Source: an uncultured eubacterium 1-6
GTDB lineage: Bacteria > Bacillota > Clostridia > Lachnospirales > Lachnospiraceae
Direction of reading: 5' to 3'
Length of the DNA stretch: 53,422 nt
Assembly: GCA_903789595.1 (NCBI GenBank)
Contig: CAIFEZ010000007.1
Span: forward strand, 1-53,422
In this document: positions 51,768 to 53,422 of the stretch, piece after piece
How the letters are laid out: each line of letters starts with the position of its first letter
Numbering within the stretch: position 1 is the stretch's first letter
The notes under the pieces: model-generated
Seen by the model: only the letters and a program-made list of their open reading frames with translations
What the model was told of the DNA's origin: nothing
Database searches by the model: none
Program-made: the position numbers and the translations under genes

Positions 51768-53066
51768 ATGGCAAAGATTGTGAAAGCAATAATAAATGAG
51801 AATGTGGCGGAAACGCTTGAGCAGTACGTGAGAGAGGCACCGGAGGAGATGCGGCCGGAGGTCCGCACGATGCTGGATGTCTTTGGAAGCGGTGACACCG
51901 AAAAGGCAGAGGAGATGTGCCGGGAAATTCTGCAGAAGAAGCCGGATTATCCCTATGTGCAGACCGTTTACGGAGTGTGTCTTTTTGAAAAAGAAAGATT
52001 TGAGGAAGCGGAACGGGTATTTCGCGAGGTGATTGAGGCACACTCGGATTTCGAAAAGGCGGCGGTGCAGCTTGCGAAATCATATCATGCGCAGGGAAAA
52101 TACCGGGAAGCGGCCGCTGAATTCGGCAAAATACTTCCGTTGAAGGAATACGAGCCGATGGTCTACTCTACGTACGGCGACTGTCTGGAACGCCTGGGAC
52201 TGAAGAAAAAGGCTCTGGAGGCGTTCCGGGAGGACATTATCCAGTACGACAAAGAAAAATTTGTTCCCAGTGAACAGTGGATGGACGGCGTATTCCAGAG
52301 AGCGCTGGAGCTTGAGGTGTCCATGAATCAGGATCTGTTCCTGAAGGACCTTGAGGATTACAAGGATTTTCTGAAGCATGCGCAGCACGCGGCGGATTAT
52401 CAGAGCTATCTTGCGGACCTGATTGTGGTCATGAGCGCGGAGCTGGAGAGAGAATGGCTCCGGAATCCGTTCGTGGAATTTGTGACCTTTGTCTCCAGGC
52501 TTGGGGTCATGCAGGGGGAATATCAGGAAACCATAACCAGCGCTTATGTAGCGGTGGAGTCGTATAACCTCCGGGATGACCGGGAGATTTCCCCGCTGCT
52601 CGAAGACTTTGTCAACAATATTTATTCGGAAGAGCACATGGACGAGATGGAGGATGCTTCAGATGAGTATGTGGCGAACGGCATCCGGATCAACGCGAGA
52701 ATCGCCTGCTGGCAGATGATTCAGTATCTGCCGCATCATGAGAACGAGATTTCCTATTTTCAGATGCATTATCCGCAGAGTTATCTGGTTGTAGCAGAGA
52801 AGATCGGGCGCATCCGGAGCGATGCTTCCGCCTTTGAAGAGGAGCTTCTTCAGGACATTCAGAAATACGCGGATATGGATGATATCGAGCTTGATGACCT
52901 GCGCGGACGGCTTGCGGATTCCTATCAGGAAATGATGAAGAAGCAGGAGCGGGTGGTACAAGACGGGGGAACCTATCGGCGCACCACCAGAAAGATCGGA
53001 AGAAACGAGCCATGCCCCTGCGGCTCCGGGAAGAAGTACAAGGATTGCTGCGGAAAAGGAAAATGA
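51768..53066 (+). CDS. TPR-repeat protein with C-terminal SEC-C zinc motif
   Basis: 432 residues from the ATG at 51768 (GGGGAGGG upstream). Residues 45-165 form three to four TPR units ([52 protein letters not shown]). The middle is helical and unassigned. The last 20 residues are a SEC-C motif, [19 protein letters not shown] (C-x-C-x8-C-C), which binds zinc and, in SecA, contacts SecB and ribosomes. A role in protein-protein contacts or ribosome association is likely; nothing more specific can be said. Followed by microsatellite DNA and array 2. Confidence 0.85.
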   Translation: MAKIVKAIINENVAETLEQYVREAPEEMRPEVRTMLDVFGSGDTEKAEEMCREILQKKPDYPYVQTVYGVCLFEKERFEEAERVFREVIEAHSDFEKAAVQLAKSYHAQGKYREAAAEFGKILPLKEYEPMVYSTYGDCLERLGLKKKALEAFREDIIQYDKEKFVPSEQWMDGVFQRALELEVSMNQDLFLKDLEDYKDFLKHAQHAADYQSYLADLIVVMSAELEREWLRNPFVEFVTFVSRLGVMQGEYQETITSAYVAVESYNLRDDREISPLLEDFVNNIYSEEHMDEMEDASDEYVANGIRINARIACWQMIQYLPHHENEISYFQMHYPQSYLVVAEKIGRIRSDASAFEEELLQDIQKYADMDDIELDDLRGRLADSYQEMMKKQERVVQDGGTYRRTTRKIGRNEPCPCGSGKKYKDCCGKGK

Positions 53067-53108
53067 CGGAAGAATACAAGATACTGTTGTAATTGAATGG
53101 CAGAACCG

Positions 53109-53200
53109 CATGCTGCTGTTGGTACTCATACTGTTGTTGTTGTTGTTGGTACTCATACTGTTGTTGGTACTCGTGTTGTTGCTGTTGTACTCGTACTGCT
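53109..53200 (+). repeat. CTGTTGTTGGTACTCATA-type microsatellite
   Basis: GTTGTT runs alternate with GGTACTCATACT or GGTACTCGTG blocks at 18-24 bp steps. In frame it would give only a Leu/Val repeat, which is not believed to be a gene. Confidence 0.85.
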
Positions 53201-53205
53201 GCACT

Positions 53206-53422
53206 TACCATCCGTCTTGTAAGAAAATAAAACCTGATGGTAACTTTTCCAGACAAATACCATCGAGACCGGCCGGAAGCGTTACTGATGGTACATTAGC
53301 AGCGCGATTACCATTGAGACAGACCAAAGTCGTTTCTGATGGTACTAGAGCCACCGTGATTACCATCAGGACTGGTCGAAGCCGTTACTGATGGTACATT
53401 AGCAGCGCGATTACCATCGAGA
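53206..53422. repeat. Palindrome array 2: TACCATC/GATGGTA units, cut by window end
   Basis: TACCATC (or TACCATT) starts at 53206, 53258, 53309, 53361 and 53412. GATGGTA starts at 53236, 53287, 53338 and 53390. Interiors are 23, 22, 22 and 22 bp; spacers are 15, 15, 16 and 15 bp; steps are 52, 51, 52 and 51 bp. Arms and spacing match array 1, but interiors (GAGAC...CGTTACT type) and spacers (CATTAGCAGCGCGAT type) are unrelated to it. The array continues past the window edge. Confidence 0.95.

Noticed and set aside
53110-53391. Leu/Val-rich ORF at the right end
   Set aside because: A product of the GTTGTT microsatellite with no ribosome site or family resemblance.

Overview
The window looks like a chromosomal piece of an anaerobic, moderate-GC Firmicute, most likely a Lachnospiraceae-type Clostridium. 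The evidence is a trimeric NuoEF-like [FeFe] hydrogenase, strong AGGAGG-type ribosome sites, TTG and GTG starts, sigma-A-type promoters, a sortase-type cell-wall protein, siroheme reductases and AzlCD. No phage, transposase, rRNA or CRISPR-Cas gene was seen. The first gene is cut by the left edge and the last repeat array is cut by the right edge.

Layout. 1-7758: giant surface protein made of about 22 MBG-type repeats. 8196-14415: oligopeptide ABC uptake operon oppBCDF plus the lipoprotein oppA. 14891-18958: electron-bifurcating-type hydrogenase hydCBA. 19208-20669: AraC regulator divergent from a 62-aa protein. 21134-22852: cytosolic GH13 amylase-like enzyme. 23038-23434: the first of two ordered palindrome arrays. 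23597-26606: zinc/cadmium-type P1B ATPase, an SmtB-like operator and a SmtB/ArsR repressor. 27110-30108: fructose-6-phosphate-aldolase-like protein, xylulokinase-like kinase and DeoR regulator. 30290-31870 and 44038-45585: two separate siroheme nitrite/sulfite reductases. 32226-35098: asnS and an AI-2E-family membrane protein. 35198-38275: AraC regulator divergent from L-fucose isomerase. 38524-42401: a scar joining a broken HI0074-like gene to an ABC exporter cluster whose first membrane subunit lost its start. 42620-43775: azlCD. 45692-45765: tRNA-Pro(CGG). 46120-46482: crcB. 46584-47565: odd repeat ORF and an interrupted hypothetical gene. 47623-49783 (minus): UroD/MtaA-like protein, COG0523 GTPase and a His-rich protein, divergent from a PucR-type regulator. 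51768-53066: TPR/SEC-C protein. 53206-53422: second palindrome array.

Two signals stand out. First, two arrays 30 kb apart share the 7-mer arms TACCATC and GATGGTA and the same geometry (arm, 22-23 bp, arm, 15-16 bp; period 51-52 bp), although the DNA between the arms differs completely between the arrays. Second, many genes are followed by degenerate tandem copies of their own 3' end, often including the stop codon, or by other short tandem repeats (17-36 bp, up to 68 bp). Similar expansions appear inside proteins: the P-type ATPase N-terminus, the AraC linker, the amylase tail and the AzlC insert. Local tandem duplication seems to be shaping both the spacers and the protein ends of this genome.

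All calls come from reading the sequence and recognising families; no database search was run.
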